A stretch of DNA of 64,000 nt from an uncultured Saprospiraceae bacterium (GTDB lineage Bacteria > Bacteroidota > Bacteroidia > Chitinophagales > Saprospiraceae). A program made the position numbers and the translations under genes. The DNA lies in the NCBI GenBank assembly GCA_937941765.1, contig CALDGQ010000036.1:1-64000 (forward strand), read 5' to 3'. Positions 1 to 8,043 of this stretch are shown one piece after another; positions within the stretch are counted from its first letter, which is position 1, and every line of letters begins with the position of its first letter. The notes below the pieces were generated by a model. It was not told where the DNA came from. It searched no databases and saw only the letters and a list, made by a program, of their open reading frames with translations.

Positions 1-156
1 GAGTACGCCGACATAAGTCAGGCTGTGCGAAAATTCCCAAAAGCAAAGAGGTTAGAAACCTTTTGCTCGAATACCGTGTGTGTTACGAGATGAAGGTTTC
101 TAACCTCTCATCTCGAACGAGTATTTTCGCACAGTCTGACGTATGATTACGTACTC
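1..156. repeat. Nested long inverted repeat (intergenic hairpin element)
   Basis: Outer arms 1-7 (GAGTACG) pair with 150-156 (CGTACTC). Middle arms 17-34 and 123-140 pair over 18 bases with one mismatch, both carrying a TGCGAAAAT/ATTTTCGCA block. Inner arms 48-62 and 93-107 (GAGGTTAGAAACC and its complement) pair again. The unpaired tip (about 63-92) is relatively GC-rich. The element lies between the window edge and the 3' end of the anti-sigma gene at 208. No coding potential is evident. It resembles other palindromes in this window, sharing GAGTACGC with the element near 10289. Confidence 0.8.
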
Positions 157-207
157 AACTTCATAATTCAACATTCCTTGTTCGATATTCGATAGTTTTT
201 AGACCTA

Positions 208-966
208 CTACAAATCCTCCATTATCAACTTCAACTTCTCCACATATCGATCACTCTTCAATTCAACAGCCAACGCTTTAGCCTCTTCAAAGTTTTCAAG
301 TTTCAAATTTGCTAAGACTAAAAACCAAGTCGCATCTTCATAATGTATTTCACTATTCATTCGCGCACTAGTCAACAAATCAATGGCTTTGTCCATATTA
401 CCAAGTTCTAAATTGGATACACCAGCATAGAAAGTAGCTTGAAGATTTTCTGGAAATTCAGTCAGAAAGTCTTCATATAAACGTTTGCTAGATTCAAAAT
501 CTTTTTCATTGTAGTATTTCTGCGCATTGATCAACATTGCTTCTTGTGCTTCATTGAATTGACCACGAACAATGCCACCTAAATTAGTAGCAGGTTCAAA
601 ATGATCTTCAAAAATTCGATCCGTTGATTGTGCACTCCAATAAAAGAAACCTGACATAGGAATTAAAAACATTAAAATTGCTGCCGCGATTCTGTTAAAT
701 CGAATACTACGTTTTGGTTGTAAGTCTACTGATTTACGCTTCATCTTTTTCTCTTTTTCTTTTAGAAAACTATCCAGATTTTCTAAGGTGGTATCTGACT
801 CAAAATTATAATGATTGGTATATCCGTCTATTGCATCTGAACATAGAGGACAATCAACTAAGTGGCGTTCAACAACCAGTTGGTGCTCTTTCTTCATTTG
901 CTTTTGCAAATACTTTTTCATCTGAGTTTTTGTCAAACACTTGGAAGATTCAAATAGATTTTCCAT
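208..966 (-). CDS. Putative anti-sigma factor: zinc-binding N-terminus, one TM helix, TPR C-terminus
   Basis: A 252-aa protein with the layout of a membrane anti-sigma factor. The N-terminus has Cys10, then His35-x3-Cys39-x2-Cys42, the spacing of ZAS/zf-HC2 zinc-binding anti-sigma domains. A basic stretch (KRKS, about 76-79) is followed by one hydrophobic helix at about 93-109, then an extracytoplasmic part with tetratricopeptide-like helices at about 143-240. It starts 3 bases after the ECF sigma gene stop and so is in the same operon. By analogy with the family, the N-terminus would hold the sigma factor at the membrane and the TPR part might sense a periplasmic partner; that sensing role is inference. 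No protease-cleavage site was identified. Confidence 0.75.
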   Translation of the reverse strand: MENLFESSKCLTKTQMKKYLQKQMKKEHQLVVERHLVDCPLCSDAIDGYTNHYNFESDTTLENLDSFLKEKEKKMKRKSVDLQPKRSIRFNRIAAAILMFLIPMSGFFYWSAQSTDRIFEDHFEPATNLGGIVRGQFNEAQEAMLINAQKYYNEKDFESSKRLYEDFLTEFPENLQATFYAGVSNLELGNMDKAIDLLTSARMNSEIHYEDATWFLVLANLKLENFEEAKALAVELKSDRYVEKLKLIMEDL

Positions 967-969
967 AAT

Positions 970-1545
970 TTAAAATTTAGAAATTAATTGAGCCAATTTT
1001 CGCTTTCCGTTTTGCAAATGACTTTTCACTTGATTGACATTAAAACCTGTTTCGGTTACTATTTCTTGATAACTTAAATTCTGATAATAGAATAATCGTA
1101 TACAAGCTGCTTGTTCTGGTTTCAATTTTTGGACCGCTTGATTAACTCTGTCCTTATTAAGACGATTGAGATAGTCGGATTCCATAAAATTGAGGAAATA
1201 TTTTTCATCAAACACCCAATTTTTCATCATTTCCGTATGAATTCCCTTCTTTTTCAGTATATCCAGACAATTATTTCGAGTTATTCTATAGATGTAAGAG
1301 GAAAAAGAAATGATTTTGTCTGCAGGTGGATTGGCAATAAGCTGTTCCATAACAGCCATCAAAGCGTCTTTACTCTCAACAGGATCTTTGAGATACTTCA
1401 TGCATACACCATACATTAAATGCGCATAGCGTTGATATAACAACTCAAATGCTTTGTGATTATTTTTTTTGTGAAATTGATCAAAAAGTTCCTCATCAGT
1501 GAGGAAGTCGTAAGTATGCTCAGAATTGTTTTCCCGATTGGGCAT
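970..1545 (-). CDS. RNA polymerase sigma factor, ECF (sigma-70) family
   Basis: A 191-aa protein. Region 2 spans roughly residues 20-100 (FELLYQRYAHLMYGV, then a helix containing SSYIYRITRN). Region 4 spans about 135-190 and ends in a helix-turn-helix (LSYQEIVTETGFNVNQVKSH). There is no region 1 or 3, as expected for an ECF factor. It lies 4 bases downstream of a DUF4837 lipoprotein gene and directly upstream of a zinc-finger anti-sigma gene, so the three appear to form one transcript. The target regulon cannot be read from the sequence. Residues 1-15 are poorly conserved in character, so the start may be slightly downstream. Confidence 0.9.
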   Translation of the reverse strand: MPNRENNSEHTYDFLTDEELFDQFHKKNNHKAFELLYQRYAHLMYGVCMKYLKDPVESKDALMAVMEQLIANPPADKIISFSSYIYRITRNNCLDILKKKGIHTEMMKNWVFDEKYFLNFMESDYLNRLNKDRVNQAVQKLKPEQAACIRLFYYQNLSYQEIVTETGFNVNQVKSHLQNGKRKLAQLISKF

Positions 1546-1549
1546 ATTG

Positions 1550-2635
1550 TTAGAAACTAGTCGATAGTAAGATATGTTCTAATCGTTGAAGATAGTCTCT
1601 TTTTTTCTTTCCAGGGGCATGAATGAATCCATCTAGATAAATTAATTCGTTTTTGGACTCATTCAATATCAAATAGCTGATAAATGATCCACCCATAAAG
1701 TCATTGACAATTTCCCAGATACCTCTTGCTTCTAAAGCATACTTTTCATCAATGGTCACAGGCTTGGTATACATTGGCAAATCCACATCATTAATCCGCA
1801 TATAGGTATTGACATTTTTTGCACTTGTGGTAACAAACATTTTCCCAAATTCATTTCGAATCTCTTTAATTCCTTTTTTCGTAATCTGTGATTTATCAGT
1901 ATATGGAATTCGCTGAATCAAAATGTTGTTGACAGAAACACGATCATCTTGTCTGATCCACATCAAATCAGTGGTATCTAATGCAATCACATAGTTAGAA
2001 GGAATTTTGATGTCAAAACTAAAACGATCTTTTATTTTATTTTGAATCACTCGATTTTCCTGACCTAAATAAGCATTGGCATCTACTTGAACTAAATCAA
2101 ATTCATTTATTTTTTTCGAAACGGTAGGAAATGCATTTATAATGTTATTTGAAAGTTGTTGTTCTCCATTTCCAAATAAGTAAAAGAACTTTTGTCCCTC
2201 TGCCCATTTGTTTTTACCAACTACAACGGATTGTTTGGGATTGCTTGTTTTTTCTTTACCGAGATCTTTTATCAGCATTTTAGTGGTAGGAGAGTCGCTA
2301 TCATTTATATCCGCTACGACCATATAAGTTCTCAATTCTCTTCTAAGAATTTCTCCTTCCAAATCTTCAATCGTAAAATGTTTTAAATCAAAAATAGGTT
2401 CAGGTTGAGGTAAAATAGGGTAGGCCGTAGAATAATAATATCTCAAGGAGTCACCAACCGGTCCATCCCAAATATCTTGATCTGCTACTACTACTAACTG
2501 ATTGGTTTTACCCATTGCAACAGGTTTGACCCTATAGGTAGATGCAACTTTATCTGCACCACATCCTGAAATGATAAGAATGAAAATAAGGAGTGAGAGG
2601 ACTTTATGGATGGCAATAGTTTTCATACGACTCAA
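1550..2635 (-). CDS. DUF4837 family lipoprotein
   Basis: A 361-aa protein with a lipoprotein signal peptide: a hydrophobic stretch at about 13-22 and lipobox ISGC with Cys25. The mature part matches in character the Bacteroidota-specific DUF4837 family, which has no known function. Recognisable parts are an N-terminal block (NQLVVVADQDIWDGPVGD) and the later MRINDVDLPMYTKPV segment. Met4 is an alternative start with the same signal peptide. It heads the operon with the ECF sigma factor and its anti-sigma partner, which suggests an envelope-stress context, but this is inferred only from position. A weak promoter candidate (one mismatch to TAnnTTTG) lies at 2643-2650. Confidence 0.8.
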   Translation of the reverse strand: MSRMKTIAIHKVLSLLIFILIISGCGADKVASTYRVKPVAMGKTNQLVVVADQDIWDGPVGDSLRYYYSTAYPILPQPEPIFDLKHFTIEDLEGEILRRELRTYMVVADINDSDSPTTKMLIKDLGKEKTSNPKQSVVVGKNKWAEGQKFFYLFGNGEQQLSNNIINAFPTVSKKINEFDLVQVDANAYLGQENRVIQNKIKDRFSFDIKIPSNYVIALDTTDLMWIRQDDRVSVNNILIQRIPYTDKSQITKKGIKEIRNEFGKMFVTTSAKNVNTYMRINDVDLPMYTKPVTIDEKYALEARGIWEIVNDFMGGSFISYLILNESKNELIYLDGFIHAPGKKKRDYLQRLEHILLSTSF

Positions 2636-2746
2636 TTTTCTGTAAAATTAAAAAAGCTAACTACTTATAAGATGCATTTCTTAATCGGTTTTGGTGTATG
2701 GGGGAAATTGGGTTGTTTATAGGATTATTTGCGAAATGTTATTGGG

Positions 2747-2829
2747 TACTTGTTATTAGTATTTTGAATGGCTGGCTTGGGTACGTGCGTCTACTCATGC
2801 CAGTTGTTCAAAATACCAATAACCAAGTA
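2747..2829. repeat. Intergenic inverted repeat
   Basis: Arms 2747-2768 and 2807-2829 pair over about 22 bases with one bulge and one mismatch. An inner CTGGC/GCCAG stem sits at 2772-2776 and 2799-2803. The loop (about 2777-2798) contains GTACGTGCGT and is more GC-rich than the arms. It ends 10 bases from the stop of the START-like gene, which it could help terminate on the minus strand, although no long U-run follows. Confidence 0.75.
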
Positions 2830-2838
2830 AACTAGTAA

Positions 2839-3405
2839 CTAATTTGACGGAGGCAGTGGCATCGGTACTGGAGAAACAGCAGGCATACTTTCCGCCAACT
2901 TTTTGATATCCGCCAATCCTTCCTCAAACTGACCACCTAATTGACCATCCATCATCAATCCAAACCATTTTGAAAAACCAGAAAGTTCAGAATCAAATCC
3001 CCAAGTTACTTTGGTTCCATTGCCAGCAGGTTCAAATTTCCAAGTACCATATGAAGTTCCCATGTCTTTGAAATCTAGTTTGGTTTTGATTTCCTTGTTT
3101 GGTATTTCACTTAATATGGACATGGTTCCTTCCCCACTTTTTTCTCCGACCCAAGAATAAGACGCGCCTTTCCCAACGGGGTTGGCAGATGAATAACTTA
3201 GTTTCATTGTTGGATCTGCTTTTTTCCACGGGCTCCACTTTTCCCAGTTTTTGAAATTGACAACTTGCGCGTACACATTGCTTGCAGGTGCATTGATTGT
3301 TAAACTTCTTTCTACATGAGATTTAGATGGTAAGAAAATAGTTGCGATTGCCATTAAAATGATTAATCCTAACAGGAATAAAAGAACTTTTTTTAGAATA
3401 CCCAT
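2839..3405 (-). CDS. SRPBCC (START-like) family protein, membrane-anchored
   Basis: A 188-aa protein. An N-terminal hydrophobic helix (about 4-24) is followed by a single SRPBCC/polyketide-cyclase-like domain (about 30-175), with the typical opening ERSLTINAPASNVYAQVVNF and WEKWSPW motif. The C-terminal tail is Pro-rich (SPVPMPLPP). Family members bind small hydrophobic ligands in a helix-grip pocket; no ligand can be named here. The helix may be a signal peptide or an anchor, placing the domain outside the cytoplasm. It is monocistronic, with palindromic repeat sequence just downstream and about 240 bases of non-coding DNA upstream. Confidence 0.8.
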   Translation of the reverse strand: MGILKKVLLFLLGLIILMAIATIFLPSKSHVERSLTINAPASNVYAQVVNFKNWEKWSPWKKADPTMKLSYSSANPVGKGASYSWVGEKSGEGTMSILSEIPNKEIKTKLDFKDMGTSYGTWKFEPAGNGTKVTWGFDSELSGFSKWFGLMMDGQLGGQFEEGLADIKKLAESMPAVSPVPMPLPPSN

Positions 3406-3648
3406 AATGATCGGTTTAAATTGTTAGTGAATTTTTTATGAATTAAATATAAGAATTGGTAATAAGAGTTTAATAATTTTTGCTAAAAATGAGGTAGTCT
3501 AAGCGGCATAAAATTTTATTTAAGCGTAAAAATAGTTTGCTGAAAAATGTATAATACTTTCCATATCAGTAATTCTAATGTTATTTATTCTGCATTTAAT
3601 TTCAAAAATCTTATATTAGGATATCTAAAATCCACAAATACGATCATT

Positions 3649-4455
3649 ATGAAAACACGAAATGGCTTATTATTATTATTCGGATTGTTATTTACTAATA
3701 TACTTTATGCTTGCAGTTTTACAAGTGGATCATTTTGTGAATGTGCAGGATTGCTCGATGATCATTTAATTATTTCGGGAACCATTATTTCCGTTGATGA
3801 GGATGGTATTGACTTAGAAGTGATAGATGTATTAAGAGGTGAGGAATCGAATGCGGTTATTAGAATTTGGGATGGTACCGACTTTTATTGCAACGGTCCT
3901 TGGTCAATGGCTGCGAGCGATATCGGACAAGTAGGCGATGTTAAGATTTTGACCTTGCCTAAAATTGTTGAAACTGAAAATTCTTGGGATGTTGTTGGAG
4001 ATTATAGAAGACCTAATTGGTATGAGTACCTGACTGATTTGAGGGTCATTGATGGTCAAGTCGAAGGTTTGATTAGAGGATATGTTGGTTGGGATCAAAA
4101 TAATGAGCTTGTATATTCTCAGGATTATATCGGCCAATTGTCGTATGAAACATTTGCGACATCCTATACGGAATTGCTTGATTGTTCAACAATGGTTGAT
4201 GTTGAAAATATAACAACAAAATTTCAAACGACTATTGAAAATCCTTTTACTTCCAATTTGAATATCACCTTAGATGAAAACTTTGAGGGGACTATTTCTA
4301 TTTTTGATTTAAATGGAGTTGCTATTTCAGAAAAATTAATTCGTTTTCAAAATAACGTTGAAATTGATTTATCATTTGTACCTAATGGACTTTATTTTGT
4401 TCGGTTTGAAAACGAGGATGGACTTGTACAGGTGGAGAAGGTTGTGAAACAATAA
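3649..4455 (+). CDS. Secreted protein with T9SS type A C-terminal sorting domain
   Basis: A 268-aa protein from the ATG at 3649, which immediately precedes a clear signal peptide (MKTRNGLLLLFGLLF, ending near LYACS). An upstream in-frame ATG at 3547 would put 34 non-signal-like residues before it and is not preferred. The mature N-terminus is Cys-rich (CSFTSGSFCECAG). The last ~75 residues form a type A sorting domain (NPFTSNLNITL, FDLNGVAIS, VPNGLYFVRFEN, EKVVKQ), so the protein is exported by the type IX system across the outer membrane. The middle domain is a small beta-rich region I do not recognise. Confidence 0.8.
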   Translation: MKTRNGLLLLFGLLFTNILYACSFTSGSFCECAGLLDDHLIISGTIISVDEDGIDLEVIDVLRGEESNAVIRIWDGTDFYCNGPWSMAASDIGQVGDVKILTLPKIVETENSWDVVGDYRRPNWYEYLTDLRVIDGQVEGLIRGYVGWDQNNELVYSQDYIGQLSYETFATSYTELLDCSTMVDVENITTKFQTTIENPFTSNLNITLDENFEGTISIFDLNGVAISEKLIRFQNNVEIDLSFVPNGLYFVRFENEDGLVQVEKVVKQ

Positions 4456-4516
4456 TGATGTATAATGGTTTTCGGATGTGTAGGGACGTTTCATGAAACA
4501 TCCTCCTATATCCGCA

Positions 4517-4549
4517 TAAAAAAAGCCTGACAAATTTCTTCGCCAGGCT
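4517..4549 (-). terminator. Rho-independent terminator of the MoxR gene
   Basis: Arms AGCCTGAC (4524-4531) and GCCAGGCT (4542-4549) pair with one mismatch around a 10-base loop. On the minus strand the stem is followed by a run of seven U. It sits 37 bases after the moxR stop and may also slow transcription coming from the convergent T9SS gene. Confidence 0.8.
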
Positions 4550-4585
4550 AATTATGATTTTTTGGAACTCCCTTTTTAAAACAGG

Positions 4586-5557
4586 TTAAAAAAGTCCCTC
4601 AATGATGTTTTCTTCTGTAATTCCTTCTGCTTCTGCTTTGTAATTACGCACAATACGGTGACGTAAAACATATTTTGCAATCGCTTGAACATCTTCAATA
4701 TCTGGAGAATATTTTCCATTGATAGCTGCATGACATTTTGCACCCAACACTAAATACTGTGATGCACGAGGTCCAGCACCCCATGAAATATATTTATTTA
4801 CCGCTTCAGTTGCTCGAGTTGTATTCGGACGAGTACGCGTAGACATATTCACGCAATACTCTAATACATTTGGAGCGATCGGTATTTTTCTAATCAATTT
4901 ATGGAATCCAACAATCTGTTCACCAGTTACAATGTTTTTTAGATCATAGTTGTTTTCTTGAGTGGTCGCATTCACAATCGCAACTTCCTCTTCGTAACTT
5001 GGATAATCCAAAAAGATGTTGAACATAAAACGATCCAGTTGTGCTTCTGGTAATGGATAGGTACCTTCTTGCTCAATTGGATTCTGTGTTGCCAATACAA
5101 AGAATGGTGCAGGTAGTACATGACGAGTTCCACCAATGGTTACCGAACGTTCTTGCATCGCTTCCAAAAGTGCTGCTTGTGTCTTTGGTGGTGTACGGTT
5201 AATCTCATCCGCTAATACAATGTTGGAAAACAACGGTCCTTCATTAAATTTGAACTGACGATTTTCTCCCAAGATTTCAGAACCGGTAATATCCGAAGGC
5301 ATCAAATCTGGTGTAAACTGAATTCTTTTGAAATCCAAGTCCAATACATCGGCAATTGTACTTACCAATAAAGTCTTCGCCAATCCTGGAACACCAACCA
5401 ACAAACTATGACCATTACTGAATAGTGAAATAATCACTGCTTGAACAACATCCTGTTGACCAATAATTACCTTTCCTATTTCACTTGATAAGTCTTTATA
5501 AGATTGTGCCAATGCATCTACTGCCTGAACATCATTTTTTACTAAAGTGTCTTCCAT
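4586..5557 (-). CDS. MoxR family AAA+ ATPase
   Basis: A 323-aa MoxR-type AAA_3 ATPase. Walker A GVPGLAKT lies at residues 55-62, Walker B ending ADEIN at about 116-120, sensor-like ATQNP in the middle, and an AAA lid domain at about 240-320. The length is standard. MoxR proteins act as chaperones for the maturation of metalloproteins or von Willebrand-domain (VWA, DUF58) partners, which usually follow in an operon. Here no DUF58 or VWA gene is adjacent: the gene is followed by a terminator. The partner must be elsewhere. A perfect -7 promoter element is seen at 5633-5640. Confidence 0.92.
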   Translation of the reverse strand: MEDTLVKNDVQAVDALAQSYKDLSSEIGKVIIGQQDVVQAVIISLFSNGHSLLVGVPGLAKTLLVSTIADVLDLDFKRIQFTPDLMPSDITGSEILGENRQFKFNEGPLFSNIVLADEINRTPPKTQAALLEAMQERSVTIGGTRHVLPAPFFVLATQNPIEQEGTYPLPEAQLDRFMFNIFLDYPSYEEEVAIVNATTQENNYDLKNIVTGEQIVGFHKLIRKIPIAPNVLEYCVNMSTRTRPNTTRATEAVNKYISWGAGPRASQYLVLGAKCHAAINGKYSPDIEDVQAIAKYVLRHRIVRNYKAEAEGITEENIIEGLF

Positions 5558-5632
5558 TTTTTTATTTTCTAATCGAGCGTAAGTTGCAATAATTTTTGCA
5601 CTTGGTCAAGATGGGTTTAAGCCTGCAAATTA

Positions 5633-5640
5633 CAAAATTA
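5633..5640 (-). promoter_or_regulatory. Promoter -7 element for moxR
   Basis: Read on the minus strand the sequence is TAATTTTG, a perfect match to the Bacteroidota -7 consensus TAnnTTTG. It lies about 75 bases upstream of the MoxR start. No convincing TTG is present at the expected -33 distance. Confidence 0.55.
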
Positions 5641-5689
5641 TATATATATCAAACGAATGAAATACAGGCTTTGTTGCACTGTGTTAAAC

Positions 5690-5886
5690 GATTTACTACA
5701 AAGGGACTCTGGCACAAAGAACCACTATTGGTTTCACGTCTTCTTTCTGTGATTTATCTACGAATATTCATGTCCTAGTTTCTGCGAAATTCTGCGCTAT
5801 CTGCGTGTGACATTTCACGATACAAACTCCTTTGTGAACTTCTATGTTGCTTTGTGAATTTTGTGGTAAAAATATGCCCTCCACGA
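5690..5886. repeat. Dispersed intergenic repeat, 'cacaaag/gtggtaaa' family (copy 1)
   Basis: This non-coding stretch fills most of the 341-base gap between moxR and vanX. It contains reiterated CACAAAG/CTTTGTG words and ends with GTGGTAAAAATATGCCCTCC at 5861-5880. The end segment returns in inverse orientation at 16950-16980 (GGAGGGCATATTTTTACCAC) and more loosely near 50070-50090. Short reading frames across it look like chance. Apart from the moxR promoter nothing else is seen in the gap. Confidence 0.65.
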
Positions 5887-5898
5887 CTCGTCGATACA

Positions 5899-6612
5899 TC
5901 AATGATCACACTCCCAAATCATATCCGCCAACTCATAATTCTTAGGAGCGCCTTTGGCAAAATAATAATGCCACCACTCTGTACGTATTGGAAATAATCC
6001 AACAGAACGCATCGTCTCTCTCAACAATTCTCGGTTGTCCAAAATCTCTTGTGGATGTTCTAAATAATCTTGATGTGCTTCCTTCCCAAAATAATCAAAG
6101 CCCGTTCCCATATCCAATTCTTTGCCATTGGAATCAACGAGGGTAAGATCAACAGCAGAACCGCGATTGTGCATGGAACCTTTTGATGGAGGAGTAACAT
6201 AACTTGCGTTGGGCACTTTGTCCCATAATTTTTGTTGAATAGGACGAGGACGATAACAATCCAACATTTTTAAACCATATCCTTTTTTAACTAATATTTG
6301 TTGTGCTTTGATAACTGCTTGTGCTACTTCAGGTCTGAGAAAACAACGACTACAATTGTACATTTTTTCTTTGACGAAATTATCTATAGTTGCATACTTC
6401 ATGTCCACCTGGATGGTAGTGTCAAGAAATAAAATATCGGTCCAAATGGTTGTATCGTAATCTGGTAGTTTTTTTTCAACGATAATAGGTTCAAGTTGAA
6501 CTTTTTTTTCAACGACTGTTTCAACAACTTCTTGATCTGTTTCCTTTTCTGTAGTTGCAGTGTTACAAGAAAGAGTAAAAAGTAGTAAAGCAAAAAATAG
6601 AATTCGGGACAT
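5899..6612 (-). CDS. D-alanyl-D-alanine dipeptidase, VanX/DdpX-like lipoprotein
   Basis: A 237-aa peptidase of family M15D. A lipoprotein signal ends at Cys16 (FTLSC). The zinc and catalytic residues of the family are visible: SMHNRGSAVD gives His148 and Asp155, and EWWH gives Glu212 and His215; Arg121 in CYRP matches the substrate-binding Arg. The enzyme cleaves D-Ala-D-Ala released during peptidoglycan turnover; outside vancomycin clusters this is a recycling role. It is the last gene of a tight run ligA-tlpA-vanX (21-base gap after the thioredoxin-like gene). No vanH/vanA-type genes are nearby, so a resistance role is not supported. Confidence 0.9.
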   Translation of the reverse strand: MSRILFFALLLFTLSCNTATTEKETDQEVVETVVEKKVQLEPIIVEKKLPDYDTTIWTDILFLDTTIQVDMKYATIDNFVKEKMYNCSRCFLRPEVAQAVIKAQQILVKKGYGLKMLDCYRPRPIQQKLWDKVPNASYVTPPSKGSMHNRGSAVDLTLVDSNGKELDMGTGFDYFGKEAHQDYLEHPQEILDNRELLRETMRSVGLFPIRTEWWHYYFAKGAPKNYELADMIWECDH

Positions 6613-6633
6613 AAAACTTAAGTGTGTTAAAAA

Positions 6634-8043
6634 TTATTTACCAAAAATCTTTTTGAGCTCCATCGCTAAGGTATTGCTACGTAAATTTCTCGCAATGATT
6701 CTACCTTCTTTGTCTAACAAAACAGTGTGCGGAATCGACTTGACACCATACATGGCAGCCACCTCATTTCCCCAGCCTTTCAAATCACTAACATGGCTCC
6801 AAGGCAACTTATCTTTTTCAATTGCTTTTAGCCAAGGCTCTTTCTTTTTGTCTAAACTTACTCCTAAAACTTCAAAACCCATGTCGTGATATTTGTTGTA
6901 CAGTTTAACAACATGAGGATTTTCACGACGACAAGGTCCACACCAACTTGCCCAGAAATCAACGAGCACATATTTTCCTTGGAAGTCACTGAGATTTACT
7001 GATTTTCCGTCTGGATCATTTTGAGCGAAGTCAGGTGCCAATGCGCCTTTGACCAATTTCATTTCGCCAACCATCTGAGATTTAAGTCGTTTGGCAGATT
7101 CACTTTCATCCCCAAATTCAGCTAGATATTTTTCTACGAAATAAGGAAATGCAGCGTGCTTAGCCGCTTGTAATGCCACAATACTTCCACCCATTGCATA
7201 TCTATGTGCATTACTTCCTTTTTCCCATTTAGCCATCGTTTTTTCTAAATGTTCAATTACTTTTTTGTCGGCAATTCTCACTTTTGTCAATGTACTCGCA
7301 TATGTTTTAAATCCTTCAAAAATGGCTGGAATACGATTGAATGATTGGTCCGTAAAATCAACTTTTGAAAAGTACTCATTGGTGAAATGATCCAATTCTT
7401 TTTCATGTCCAAGCGGATTGTTTTGAAAACTTAAGAAAGTAAAAAGTGACGCAACATTTGCTAAAAATGGATTCGATTTTTTATATCCATTTAACAACTT
7501 CATTTTTTTGTCATCTACCTTTTTCATTTCTGCAGCAATTTCAGTCGACTTTTCTTTATTCGCTTGATTCTTGCTGTAGCTTCGGTATAAAGTATTCATC
7601 TCATTTTGAAGCGATCTGACTTCAGTCATCATCGATGTGTACTCTTTGTTAATTGGAGAATTTGAAACTTCTCCTTTGTACATATTTTTTACACTTGCTT
7701 TTAAAATTGGATTGGATTCTTGTCCCAAAAGGATCGGCTTCTTTTGTTTGTTTTTAATGCCAACATAATAGAAAGTAGGATCAGATTTTGGAAGTACAAA
7801 TTGAAAAGTATCTTTCCCTAGTGCTGCGATTTTTTGAACCTCTTCAAAACCAATACCATCGAAAGTATAAATGCCTAATAGATCCACATTTTTGCCGTCG
7901 GTCAAAATAGTAGTAAGGGTTACATTTTTACTGTTACCTTTTTTTCCAGCTGCACCTGCTGCTTTTTTAGAAGCATCACATTGGGTAAATAGACCAATAG
8001 AAACAATAGAAAATATAAATAGTGTAAAATAATTTCTGATCAT
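6634..8043 (-). CDS. TlpA-family thioredoxin-like lipoprotein with DUF4369-like N-terminus
   Basis: A 469-aa secreted protein. The signal peptide ends near Cys22 (FTQCD), a plausible Bacteroidota lipobox. Residues ~40-125 look like the beta-rich DUF4369 domain, ~130-330 form a mostly helical linker, and ~335-469 are an AhpC/TSA-type thioredoxin fold with active site WCGPC (Cys368 and Cys371). Family members are periplasmic thiol-disulfide oxidoreductases, often acting in cytochrome c or metalloprotein maturation; the partner here is unknown. The start ATG overlaps the ligA stop by 4 bases (ATGA), indicating translational coupling. Confidence 0.88.
   Translation of the reverse strand: MIRNYFTLFIFSIVSIGLFTQCDASKKAAGAAGKKGNSKNVTLTTILTDGKNVDLLGIYTFDGIGFEEVQKIAALGKDTFQFVLPKSDPTFYYVGIKNKQKKPILLGQESNPILKASVKNMYKGEVSNSPINKEYTSMMTEVRSLQNEMNTLYRSYSKNQANKEKSTEIAAEMKKVDDKKMKLLNGYKKSNPFLANVASLFTFLSFQNNPLGHEKELDHFTNEYFSKVDFTDQSFNRIPAIFEGFKTYASTLTKVRIADKKVIEHLEKTMAKWEKGSNAHRYAMGGSIVALQAAKHAAFPYFVEKYLAEFGDESESAKRLKSQMVGEMKLVKGALAPDFAQNDPDGKSVNLSDFQGKYVLVDFWASWCGPCRRENPHVVKLYNKYHDMGFEVLGVSLDKKKEPWLKAIEKDKLPWSHVSDLKGWGNEVAAMYGVKSIPHTVLLDKEGRIIARNLRSNTLAMELKKIFGK

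Noticed and set aside
5596-5778. 60-codon plus-strand open frame upstream of moxR
   Set aside because: It runs through the moxR promoter and repeat DNA, has no recognisable features and is likely chance.
5899-6612. Vancomycin-resistance locus
   Set aside because: Only a VanX-like peptidase is present, without vanH or vanA-type ligase or a two-component system; a recycling role is more likely.
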